DNA of 64,000 bases from an uncultured Draconibacterium sp. (lineage in GTDB: Bacteria > Bacteroidota > Bacteroidia > Bacteroidales > Prolixibacteraceae). The translations under genes and the position numbers were made by a program. Shown piece after piece: positions 31,517-39,764 of this stretch; position 1 is the stretch's first letter, and each line of letters opens with the position of its first letter. The stretch is taken from assembly GCF_963676735.1 (NCBI RefSeq), contig NZ_OY781464.1, forward strand, positions 5,117,001 to 5,181,000, in the 5' to 3' direction. The notes beneath the pieces are model-generated. The model ran no database searches, was not told the DNA's origin, and saw only the letters and a list, made by a program, of their open reading frames with translations.

Positions 31517-33244
31517 ATGGATAGAATTTGGAACTTAAAAAAACAAGGCGACCAAAACGAGGTAAAGCACCTCTCGGCGGCGTTAAATGTGAACATGGTA
31601 ATTGCTCGTTTGCTGGTGCAACGAGGTATTAAAACCTTTAGCGAAGCAAAAGCATTTTTTCGCCCGCGCCTGAGTGATTTGCACGATCCTTTCCTGATGA
31701 AAGACATGGGTAAAGCCGTTGAACGTCTTGATAAGGCTATTGAAAACCAGGAGAAAGTTATTGTTTATGGTGATTATGATGTGGATGGTACCACATCGGT
31801 AGCTTTAATGTATCAGTTCTTAAAACAAAGGATAAAAGATATTGAATATTATATTCCGGATAGGTACAGCGAAGGGTATGGGATTTCGCCGGTGAGTATT
31901 GATTATGCTGTAAATAAAGGGGTTACCTTGGTTGTTGCGTTGGATTGCGGTATAAAGGCGGTAGAAAAAATTGGCAAAGCCAAAGAGCGTGGCCTCGATT
32001 TTATTATTTGCGACCATCATAATCCGGGCGATGAGGTGCCGCCGGCAGTTGCCGTTTTAGACCCAAAACAAACCGATTGCAGTTACCCATACAAAGAACT
32101 ATCAGGTTGCGGCGTGGGCTTTAAATTGCTTCAAGCCTATTGCAAAAAGCACGAAATTGATTACGAGGAAATATACGATTTGCTTGATTTGGTGGCAGTA
32201 AGCATTGCTGCCGACATTGTTCCTATAACCGGCGAAAACAGGGTTCTTGCTTATTATGGCTTGAAAAAGTTAAACTCGAATCCGGGAATTGGGCTGCAAA
32301 CCATTATTAATTTTGCAGGTATTAACGGCACCGAGATAACAATCAGCGATATTGTTTTTAAAATCGGGCCTCGTTTAAATGCTTCGGGAAGAATTGAGCA
32401 TGGTAAAAAATCGGTGCAAATTCTGGTTTCTAACGACGAAGATAAGTCGGATCTTTTGGGAGAAGAAATCGACTCATTTAATGAAATCAGAAAAACACTC
32501 GACCGTGATATTACCCAGGAAGCACTCGATACCATTGAAAACAGTGCGGAGTTAAAGGCTATGAACAGCACGGTGCTATATAACCGCGACTGGCATAAAG
32601 GGGTTGTTGGAATTGTTGCATCAAGAGTTACCGAACAATATTATCGGCCAACAATAATATTAACCGAATCAAACGGTTTGGCAACAGGCTCGGCACGTTC
32701 GGTGCGCGATTTTGATCTTTACGAAGCAATTGGTCAGTGCAGCGATTTGCTGGAATCGTACGGTGGACACATGTATGCTGCAGGCTTAACTATGAAAATT
32801 GAATATATCCCCGAGTTTAAGCGCCGTTTTGAAGAGATTGTAACCAATCAGATTACCGATAAACAACAAATACAAACTATTGAGGTAGATGCTAAAATTG
32901 CCTTGAGCGAAATTACCCCGCGTTTTTATCGTATTCTGAAACAATTTGCACCATTTGGGCCGCATAATATGACTCCTGTTTTTGTAACAGAAGATGTTTT
33001 TGACGCGGGAACAAGCCGGTTGGTTGGAAAAAACCAGGAACACCTGAAACTCGACCTTGTTGAGCCGGATGTTAATTCGGGCATCTTTCCGGGTATTGCC
33101 TTTAACCAATCCGAGGCCTACGACGTTATTACTTCCGGTTCACCGTTTGATGTTTGTTATTCGATTAACGAAAATGAATACCGCGGAAAAACCAACCTGC
33201 AGCTATTTGTGCGAGACATAAAAAAACGCGATTTTCTCGATTAG
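31517..33244 (+). CDS. recJ: RecJ single-strand 5'-3' exonuclease
   Basis: DHH-family nuclease of recombination and mismatch repair. The motifs visible are VIVYGDYDVDGTTSVALMY (motif I, near 80), ALDCGIKAV, FIICDHHNPGDEVPPA (the DHH motif, near 164) and SGCGVGFKLLQAY. The DHHA1 domain has NRDWHKGVVGIVASRVTE and the family pattern ending in YGGHMYAAGLTM, and an OB-fold ends the protein. The 575 residues are the usual size. Its TAG stop overlaps the TAA stop of the opposite HAD gene by three bases. Confidence 0.96.
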   Translation: MDRIWNLKKQGDQNEVKHLSAALNVNMVIARLLVQRGIKTFSEAKAFFRPRLSDLHDPFLMKDMGKAVERLDKAIENQEKVIVYGDYDVDGTTSVALMYQFLKQRIKDIEYYIPDRYSEGYGISPVSIDYAVNKGVTLVVALDCGIKAVEKIGKAKERGLDFIICDHHNPGDEVPPAVAVLDPKQTDCSYPYKELSGCGVGFKLLQAYCKKHEIDYEEIYDLLDLVAVSIAADIVPITGENRVLAYYGLKKLNSNPGIGLQTIINFAGINGTEITISDIVFKIGPRLNASGRIEHGKKSVQILVSNDEDKSDLLGEEIDSFNEIRKTLDRDITQEALDTIENSAELKAMNSTVLYNRDWHKGVVGIVASRVTEQYYRPTIILTESNGLATGSARSVRDFDLYEAIGQCSDLLESYGGHMYAAGLTMKIEYIPEFKRRFEEIVTNQITDKQQIQTIEVDAKIALSEITPRFYRILKQFAPFGPHNMTPVFVTEDVFDAGTSRLVGKNQEHLKLDLVEPDVNSGIFPGIAFNQSEAYDVITSGSPFDVCYSINENEYRGKTNLQLFVRDIKKRDFLD

Positions 33245-33873
33245 TATTTTAACGATTTTAAATGTTGTAATTCGTCAATAACGGTTGCTCCGGTTTGTAG
33301 CAAGCGGTCTTTCGACTGATGTCCATCAGCCACTAAAATGCAATCGATTTCTAGTTGACTGGCTACCTCAAAATCGTGGTCGGTGTCGCCAATTATAGTG
33401 GCGTATTCCTTTTTTATCTCATATTTTTCAATTAGCTGCTCACCACGCTCAATCTTCGAAACTGCGTAGTGGTCGTTTAGTCCGGCAACTCCCTCAAAAT
33501 AATCAAATATGTTTTTCTGCATTAAGGTTTGCTCCAGCATATTTTGTTTCATTGCCGATAACACAAACTGTTTTATTCCTTTGTGTTTAAAGTGGTTTAA
33601 GACATCGATGGCGGCAGTATGCAAGCTACATTTATCCACGCCGCTATTGTATAATTCAATAAATTCACGGGCAGGGATTGAGAAATCTTCTTTTGAAAAA
33701 TCGAAGCCAATGGCCGCGTAGTAATCTTTAACCGGAAAAGAAAAAATCTCCTTGTAAGAATAGTGGTCGAGCAGGTTGAGTTGTCGTTTTTTTAGAAGTA
33801 CATTGATGGTTGCTATGCAAAAGTCGAGATCGTTAAGCAGGGTCCCGTTCCAGTCCCAGATAATTGATGGCAT
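33241..33873 (-). CDS. HAD-superfamily phosphatase
   Basis: A 210-residue phosphoglycolate-phosphatase-like hydrolase. Motif I is IIWDWNGTLLND with nucleophile Asp7. The usual second aspartate (general acid) is Asn9, a substitution that I associate with a DWNGT group in Bacteroidota. Motif II is FVLSAMKQNM, motif III the lysine in AVSKIERGEQ, and motif IV TIIGDTDHDFEVA. The helical cap lies between residues 20 and 85. The substrate is unknown. It is the last gene of a four-gene minus-strand cluster, one base after the acyltransferase. Confidence 0.85.
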   Translation of the reverse strand: MPSIIWDWNGTLLNDLDFCIATINVLLKKRQLNLLDHYSYKEIFSFPVKDYYAAIGFDFSKEDFSIPAREFIELYNSGVDKCSLHTAAIDVLNHFKHKGIKQFVLSAMKQNMLEQTLMQKNIFDYFEGVAGLNDHYAVSKIERGEQLIEKYEIKKEYATIIGDTDHDFEVASQLEIDCILVADGHQSKDRLLQTGATVIDELQHLKSLKY

Positions 33874-33874
33874 A

Positions 33875-35017
33875 TTATGATTTAGGTCTGTCGAATTTAT
33901 TAATTACCGGGTAGGCATACAGTTTCAGAAAGCGCTCCTGGATATCGGTTATCGGAAAGTCGATATGAACCATCGCCTGTTCCACCATAATTTCAAATTT
34001 CTTTTGTTCATCTGCAGTGTAACGGTCTTTAAACCGGTGTTCCTGCATAAGCATATCGTAGGCTACAAAGTTGCTTGGCCACAATTTAAAGTTTTTATAA
34101 ATCTGGTCGTCCACTAATTCAGCCAGGCGCCGGATGTAGTCGTTTCGTTGTTCATTGTTTTTGGCCAGTTCAAAATGCGTTTCAATTGGGGTGCCAAAAG
34201 CAAAACGCATCCTCCCTTTTGGCGTAAACATTCCCATCGACATGGCTTTCAGGTCATCCTTGCTTTTTTTGGCTTTACCGTAATGCTCCTTTTTAATCAG
34301 CTCGCGAAGTTTGGCCAAACCACAGGGTTCAATTTCGTACGAAATGGAAACCGGAACGATATTTAATTCATTAAACCCATCAGAAATGCCACCGGAATTG
34401 CTCATGTTCAACATTTTCAGCACACTTTCCTGTGTTTTGTCGTTGCCATCTTTTGTCCGGCCTTCGCGTTGTGCAATCCATACCGACATCTTATCTTCGG
34501 TAATGGATTTACGAATAAAATGCGACACTTTATTTGATGCAACTATGAGCTCGCGTGGCGGCAAACTGCGTTTAATTACAAACGAACGGTTAAGTTTTAC
34601 GGTATGCTTAATCCACTCATATTGCAGGAGGTTATCGCCAATGGCAATTTGGGTGGTATTCATCCCGTGTTCAAAAATCAGGAAATTCAATAACGCCGCA
34701 TCCAAAATAATATCGCGGTGATTGGAAATGAATAGATAAGGTTTTGTTTTATCCAGTTTATCAATGCCGGTAACCTTTAACCCATCAGAGGTTTTATCAA
34801 TTAACCAGTGTAAAAGGTCGTAAATAAACACGCCTTGCAATTGTTTAATGCTGCTTATTCGCCGCAGTTGAAATTTTACCATCTCTACCTTTGGCCGGTA
34901 TTTAAAAAGGTGCATCAGCACCGAGTCAAAGGTTTTGTCTTTTAGTAGTAAGCGAATTTTTTCTTTTACTTCTTTGTCGGTGTAAGGGCGAATATCATCG
35001 AAATTAAGGTCTCGCAT
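33875..35017 (-). CDS. Glycerol-phosphate/lysophospholipid acyltransferase family protein
   Basis: A 380-residue PlsB/PlsC-fold acyltransferase. The catalytic block is LFISNHRDIILDAALLN, then IKRSLPPRE with the arginine of block 2, and WIAQREGRTKDG (block 3). Block 1 reads H-x5-D rather than the classical H-x4-D unless the Asp two after the His is used. No clear transmembrane helix is visible. A role in phospholipid or envelope lipid synthesis is likely, but the acyl donor and acceptor cannot be told. It lies between the outer-membrane HHH protein and the HAD phosphatase. Confidence 0.8.
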   Translation of the reverse strand: MRDLNFDDIRPYTDKEVKEKIRLLLKDKTFDSVLMHLFKYRPKVEMVKFQLRRISSIKQLQGVFIYDLLHWLIDKTSDGLKVTGIDKLDKTKPYLFISNHRDIILDAALLNFLIFEHGMNTTQIAIGDNLLQYEWIKHTVKLNRSFVIKRSLPPRELIVASNKVSHFIRKSITEDKMSVWIAQREGRTKDGNDKTQESVLKMLNMSNSGGISDGFNELNIVPVSISYEIEPCGLAKLRELIKKEHYGKAKKSKDDLKAMSMGMFTPKGRMRFAFGTPIETHFELAKNNEQRNDYIRRLAELVDDQIYKNFKLWPSNFVAYDMLMQEHRFKDRYTADEQKKFEIMVEQAMVHIDFPITDIQERFLKLYAYPVINKFDRPKS

Positions 35018-35055
35018 GGTTTAATATTTAACTCGGCAAAGTAAGGCATTCAAAA

Positions 35056-37098
35056 TCAAAATTTCAACCTCAGCTGAAATTTTAACTCGGTTTTATGCTT
35101 TCCGCCAATCTCGTTGTAGCCCGAACTTATTGTTTCGCGGTCGGTCCAGAAGGTGTCGGCAAGTTTTAACCAGCATTCCATTTTTTTTGTAGCCTCAATT
35201 TTTAAATTCAAATATGTTCGAAGGCCCTCTCCGTAATATGCGGGTATGGAAAAGGCGTACAGCACATCGTTTTCGTAGGCATAAATCCTGCTGTTGTACC
35301 CATCAGTATTAAACCAGGCAAGGCGTGCCGTCAGCTTTACCGGTAGTTGTTTTGGCGCAAACTGAATGTCTTGAAAAATAAGAAAACCGTTTTCGTTTAC
35401 CTGGCCATTATAGCCCGCATGTTCAGCCCGGGTTTTTAGCAAAACTGTTTCGCTGGCCTGAAACTGCACGTGCAGACGTGTTTTTTGCACCCGTTCTGGT
35501 AGGTTAATGTATCGACTGTTGGCTTTAAATTTTTGCTCTTTTTCTTCGTTTTTAAACCTTAGGTAGACATTCAACTTCTCTGATAGTTGAAATTCGGCCT
35601 GGGTGAAAATGTCCCATGCATGTGCCGGGCCTGCGGTAGAATAGTTAAACCACTGCGATTGGTAAATATCGGAATAAGCTGAAAGTATAATACTTCTGGC
35701 CGGCAAAAAACGCATTCCAAAATAAAGGCCTGATTCATTGCTGATCGTGCTGCCTTCGGCCATGGTATTGGCCCAAAAGGCATGATAATCTTTATCAAAA
35801 TGGCGAAAAAGCGTTGAAAAACCAAGTTGATCGTTTAAGTGCAAAATGAGGCCTTGGGTAATGGCTTTGCCTTTTGATTTGGAAAGGGCAGCCTCGCCAA
35901 AAAGAACAAATTTATTTCTGTTTAGCAGGTAGTCAACTCCGGCAGTATAGTTTTCCGTTCCCGTAAACCGGAACTGATTGTAAAGTTGTGTGCTTCTTAT
36001 AAAAGGTTTGTTAAAATGCTGATAGACAAAAGTTGCCCCAATTTTTAAATGTTTAAAATGGTGGGTAAAAAAGCCTCCAGCATTTGTGAAGTTAATGGTT
36101 TTTTCATCGGCTATTTCACTGCTGGTACGATGATAGCCAGATGTTTGTAAACTGGAAAAATGTGTCGCAAGCGAATCACTGAAAACCAGATTTCCATCGG
36201 CATTTTTTTTCGAATAAAAAAAGCTAACTGCCGATGCACCAAATTTTATACTTGTTGCAGCTCCCCGAAAATAGAAATTCTCGTCAACAGAAGTGTACCC
36301 ACGCACGCCCTGGCCGGTTTTTAAAATACCAAGCACATTTTCCGATTTTCCGGTGGTGTAGCCCTGCCATAAAACCAGCCCTTGTCCGGCACGTATCAGG
36401 TAGTCGCCAAGCGAAATGTTCTCGAAGGTTTTATTTAGTTTAAAGCTCAGGTGCCCCGAATAATAATCAAAGCCACTTTTGTTAGATCCGCTAAAGAAAC
36501 TTTCGCCCGGATCTTTTTCGGCAGTAATTCCGAACGAAACTTTGTCGCTTAGTAAAAAATTATACCGCGAGTAATACCTGAAGCGATTGCCTTCATAGGG
36601 TATTGTGCCATCATCTTTTGTTTGGTATCCGCGGGCTTTTTGCAGGTTGCCCACCGAGCGTAACAACAGTTGGTGGTTGGCTTGTTTAAATTGTTCTTTA
36701 AATGGCAAATGTTCTGCGTTGGCAGGGCCAATTTCAATAAAATATTGCATTTTTTGCAATAATTCACTTGAGAATCCATCGATGCTTTTTAGTTCAAACA
36801 AGCTTAAAACCGGGCCGTATGCTGATATGTAAGCCATTAGGAGCCTGATTTGAACTTCGTTTAAAAGATAGAGCCTGGCCAATTCGCCTGGACTGGTTGA
36901 GTTGATATTGATAGGATTGTCGAGAAAATACTCCAGGTCTTCGACGATCAGGGCTACATCCGTGCCTGCTTCAATTTTGTCGAGATGAGATTCTAATATC
37001 GATTCGATTAATTTATCGGGATTGGCCTTTTGTCCGGATGCCGTAAAAACTGTTAGCAGGCAAAATACCAATAGGATATGTTTGATGTGGCAGTTCAT
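35056..37098 (-). CDS. Outer-membrane barrel protein with helix-hairpin-helix domain
   Basis: A 680-residue exported protein. The signal peptide is at residues 1-22 (HIKHILLVFCLLTVFTASGQ). Residues about 50-125 hold ComEA-type helix-hairpin-helix repeats (NINSTSPGELARLYLLN, SIDGFSSELLQKMQYFIEI). From about 150 to the end aromatic-alternating strands predominate and the last residue is Phe (ELKFQLRLKF), typical of an outer-membrane beta-barrel. HHH units usually bind DNA backbones, so the combination is odd; a protein or glycan ligand is equally possible. It overlaps the upstream barrel gene by four bases (ATGA). Confidence 0.75.
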   Translation of the reverse strand: MNCHIKHILLVFCLLTVFTASGQKANPDKLIESILESHLDKIEAGTDVALIVEDLEYFLDNPININSTSPGELARLYLLNEVQIRLLMAYISAYGPVLSLFELKSIDGFSSELLQKMQYFIEIGPANAEHLPFKEQFKQANHQLLLRSVGNLQKARGYQTKDDGTIPYEGNRFRYYSRYNFLLSDKVSFGITAEKDPGESFFSGSNKSGFDYYSGHLSFKLNKTFENISLGDYLIRAGQGLVLWQGYTTGKSENVLGILKTGQGVRGYTSVDENFYFRGAATSIKFGASAVSFFYSKKNADGNLVFSDSLATHFSSLQTSGYHRTSSEIADEKTINFTNAGGFFTHHFKHLKIGATFVYQHFNKPFIRSTQLYNQFRFTGTENYTAGVDYLLNRNKFVLFGEAALSKSKGKAITQGLILHLNDQLGFSTLFRHFDKDYHAFWANTMAEGSTISNESGLYFGMRFLPARSIILSAYSDIYQSQWFNYSTAGPAHAWDIFTQAEFQLSEKLNVYLRFKNEEKEQKFKANSRYINLPERVQKTRLHVQFQASETVLLKTRAEHAGYNGQVNENGFLIFQDIQFAPKQLPVKLTARLAWFNTDGYNSRIYAYENDVLYAFSIPAYYGEGLRTYLNLKIEATKKMECWLKLADTFWTDRETISSGYNEIGGKHKTELKFQLRLKF

Positions 37099-37913
37099 TT
37101 AAAATGGTATTGCAGCGCAACCGAAGGTGTGAAGCCAAGATTGCCATGATAGCTAAAAGCAATATCGGTGCTTACGTTTTTAAGTTGATAACCAAAACCG
37201 GCAGTGTATTGTATGGGCCTGCCCGAAATGCCAAAACGAAGTGCCAGGTTAGAAAGTGGCATAAATTCCAAGCCACTTCTTACCACAATATCGTTATTTG
37301 TTTCTTTTTGAGTTTCGAGGCTAAGTAAAATGTGTTCCTCAAAAACATAGTGCGCTCCCAATCGGTACACCGATGGCAGATTTTTCTTCCCTTCAGGGTA
37401 GCTAAAACCGTTTTTAACCGGATTAAAGCTGTGCACTCCAAGTGTTACTTGTTGGTTTACTTTATAGATAGCGCCAAGTTCAAATGTAAAAAACGAAAAT
37501 GCATCAGGATTTTCAGGTAGGCGTTCCAAAAAATAATCAAACTGTACAGCAGCACTTATGGTTTTCGACAATTGTTTGGCATAAGCAAGGCCAATTTTTT
37601 GATTTTTAAAACTTCCTTTGCCAAACTGGAAAAAACCAAGGCCAAAGTTTCCGGTTTTTGTTGGCAAAACAACTGATGTGGCAGCAAGGGCAAATTCGTT
37701 AATGCCGTATTTCGATTCGTAAAAAAGCCCGGTTGTAACACTTTTTTGCTGTGTTAAGGTGGCCTGGTTATGAAAGGTGCTCCAGGTATCACTTACCGAA
37801 ACACAAGCATTCGACAGTGCAATAAAACGAGCCCCGGCCAAATAGTTTTGCGCGGAGGCAATGGCTGGTAATGTTAAGAAAAAGGCCAGCAGTATGTACA
37901 AGGGTTTATTCAT
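37095..37913 (-). CDS. PorV/PorQ-like outer-membrane barrel protein
   Basis: A 272-residue barrel protein with a signal peptide (KPLYILLAFFLTLPAIASAQ) cleaved near residue 21. GARFIALSNACVSVSDTWSTF resembles the N-terminus of the PorV/PorQ/FadL-like group, and strands of alternating aromatic residues end in ALQYHFK. A type IX secretion or transport accessory role is possible; I cannot assign it to PorV or PorQ by sequence reading. It is translationally coupled to the HHH barrel gene, and its ATG directly follows the U-run of the purE terminator. Confidence 0.7.
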   Translation of the reverse strand: MNKPLYILLAFFLTLPAIASAQNYLAGARFIALSNACVSVSDTWSTFHNQATLTQQKSVTTGLFYESKYGINEFALAATSVVLPTKTGNFGLGFFQFGKGSFKNQKIGLAYAKQLSKTISAAVQFDYFLERLPENPDAFSFFTFELGAIYKVNQQVTLGVHSFNPVKNGFSYPEGKKNLPSVYRLGAHYVFEEHILLSLETQKETNNDIVVRSGLEFMPLSNLALRFGISGRPIQYTAGFGYQLKNVSTDIAFSYHGNLGFTPSVALQYHFK

Positions 37914-37944
37914 AAAAAAAGAGGTATTGAATGAATACCTCTTT
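37914..37944 (-). terminator. Terminator after purE, touching the next start codon
   Basis: On the minus strand AAAGAGGTATT, loop CATTC, AATACCTCTTT is a perfect eleven-pair stem (37918-37928 with 37934-37944) followed by seven U (37914-37920) and then immediately ATG of the barrel gene. It is a strong terminator for purE, 28 bases past its stop, and also occupies the whole ribosome-binding region of the next gene. Confidence 0.88.
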
Positions 37945-37972
37945 AAAATTAAGTAAAATATTTTAAATACAC

Positions 37973-38479
37973 TTAATTTGTTTTAAACCTGTATTTTACC
38001 TCTGAAAGGTCTTGATTGGCCTTAACAATTTTTTGTTTCAGGTTTTCTTTGTAAGCAATCAGTTTGTTCATTAATTCTTCGTCACCTGTTGCCATCATTT
38101 GGGTAGCAAGTATGGCTGCATTCATTGCGCCATTAACAGCAACTGTGGCAACCGGAATCCCCGGAGGCATTTGAAGAATCGCCAAAATTGAATCGAATCC
38201 TGATAAGCTTGCATTAATTGGTACGCCAATAACAGGAAGTGGTGTCATTGCCGCTATAACACCCGGCAAGTGAGCAGCCATTCCGGCGCCTGCAATAATC
38301 ACTTTTATGCCCCGGTCTTTGGCCCCTTTGGCAAAAGTTTCCACTTCTTCCGGAGTACGATGCGCTGATAGAGCATTGATCTCGAACGGAATTTCAAACT
38401 CATCAAACAGTTTAGCAGCTTTTTCCATCACGCTTAAATCCGATGTGCTGCCCATAATAATACTAACTTTTGGAGTCAT
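37973..38479 (-). CDS. purE: PurE, N5-carboxyaminoimidazole ribonucleotide mutase
   Basis: Purine biosynthesis enzyme moving the carboxyl group of N5-CAIR to CAIR. It has the class I pattern: VSIIMGSTSDLSVMEKA at the N-terminus, ALSAHRTPEEVETFAKG, and IAGAGMAAHLPGVIAAMTPL. The length of 168 is normal for the bacterial type. No purK lies beside it. It is divergent from hpt, another purine gene. Confidence 0.96.
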   Translation of the reverse strand: MTPKVSIIMGSTSDLSVMEKAAKLFDEFEIPFEINALSAHRTPEEVETFAKGAKDRGIKVIIAGAGMAAHLPGVIAAMTPLPVIGVPINASLSGFDSILAILQMPPGIPVATVAVNGAMNAAILATQMMATGDEELMNKLIAYKENLKQKIVKANQDLSEVKYRFKTN

Positions 38480-38566
38480 CTTTTATAATTTATTTGTTAC
38501 TTTGTACTCTTTATTTTCAATACGAAAATACAGGAATTTAGCAATTAATAAAAATCAAATCCACAT

Positions 38567-39106
38567 ATGAAAAAGGTTAAAATTCTGGATAAAGAATTTG
38601 AGTTATTTATTCCCTACGAGAAGATTCGATCGGTTGTTGAACAAATGGCAGAAAACATGAATAAGGAACTGGCCGGTAAAGACCCGCTGTTTCTTTGTAT
38701 TCTTAACGGATCGTTTATGTTTGCCGCCGAGTTATTTAAACGAATTGATTTTGTTGAGTCTGAAATATCGTTTGTAAAACTGGCTTCGTACGAAGGTGAT
38801 AAAACCACCGGAAAAGTGAAACAGTTAATTGGTTTAAATGAAAAAATTGAAGGCAGAACGGTTGTTGTTTTGGAAGATATTGTTGACACCGGAATAACCA
38901 TCAATAATATTCAGGATCAATTGGCCATTCTGAAACCAAAAGAAGTACAGGTCGCAACTTTACTATTAAAACCTGATGCTCTTCAAAAAGAAGTAGACTT
39001 AAAATATGTGGGAATGGAAATTCCGAACGATTTTATTGTTGGGTACGGACTGGATTATGACGGTTACGGTCGCAATTTGATTGATATTTTTACCGTAGTT
39101 AAATAA
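38567..39106 (+). CDS. hpt: Hypoxanthine(-guanine) phosphoribosyltransferase
   Basis: Salvages purine bases to nucleotides with PRPP. The PRPP-binding motif is VVVLEDIVDTGITIN, preceded by LFLCILNGSFMFAAEL and followed by KYVGMEIPNDFIVGYGLDY. The 179 residues are normal. It starts a plus-strand run with adk 16 bases downstream, so purine salvage and adenylate balance are transcribed together. Confidence 0.95.
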   Translation: MKKVKILDKEFELFIPYEKIRSVVEQMAENMNKELAGKDPLFLCILNGSFMFAAELFKRIDFVESEISFVKLASYEGDKTTGKVKQLIGLNEKIEGRTVVVLEDIVDTGITINNIQDQLAILKPKEVQVATLLLKPDALQKEVDLKYVGMEIPNDFIVGYGLDYDGYGRNLIDIFTVVK

Positions 39107-39122
39107 AATAGAACCAAAAATT

Positions 39123-39695
39123 ATGCTGAATCTTGTATTGTTTGGCCCTCCCGGTGCCGGAAAGGGAACCCAGGCCGAATACCTTATCGAATCATTTGGA
39201 TTGATTCATTTATCCACCGGTGATTTATTGCGTAGCGAAATTGCAGCACAAACAGAACTTGGCAACGAAGCCAAGCGTTTAATGGATAAAGGCGAGCTTG
39301 TTCCTGATGAAATGGTGATTGGTATGATAAAAGGAAAACTTGATGCCAATAAAGACGCCAAAGGATTTATTTTTGACGGATTTCCGCGTACCGTTGATCA
39401 GGCAAAGGCACTGGATGTTTTGTTAAACGAAAACGGAACACCGGTTTCGGGTATGCTTTGTTTGCAGGTTGAAAAGCAAGAACTGATTAACCGCTTATTA
39501 AGCCGTGGGAAAATATCAGGAAGGTCTGACGATCAGAACCAATCAATAATTGAGAACAGAATAGCTGTTTACAGCGAAAAAACATTGCCTTTAATCAATT
39601 ATTACGAACCTCAGGGGAAACATTTTGATGTTGACGGGATGGGACCCATTGAAGATATTGCAGGCCGCTTAAAAAAAGTAGTAGAAAAGTTATAG
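39123..39695 (+). CDS. adk: Adenylate kinase, short type
   Basis: Interconverts AMP, ADP and ATP. It has a P-loop at the N-terminus (FGPPGAGKGTQAEYL), LIHLSTGDLLRSEI, FIFDGFPRTVDQAKA and NRLLSRGKISGRSDDQ. The LID is the short form without zinc cysteines, which gives 190 residues. It lies between hpt (16 bases) and obg (69 bases). Confidence 0.97.
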   Translation: MLNLVLFGPPGAGKGTQAEYLIESFGLIHLSTGDLLRSEIAAQTELGNEAKRLMDKGELVPDEMVIGMIKGKLDANKDAKGFIFDGFPRTVDQAKALDVLLNENGTPVSGMLCLQVEKQELINRLLSRGKISGRSDDQNQSIIENRIAVYSEKTLPLINYYEPQGKHFDVDGMGPIEDIAGRLKKVVEKL

Positions 39696-39764
39696 GAAAA
39701 AGTATAGGGGGAGAAAAGTTATGCCCCATGTGTTATTAGTTGCAAACAGGAAGTACAGGATTAA

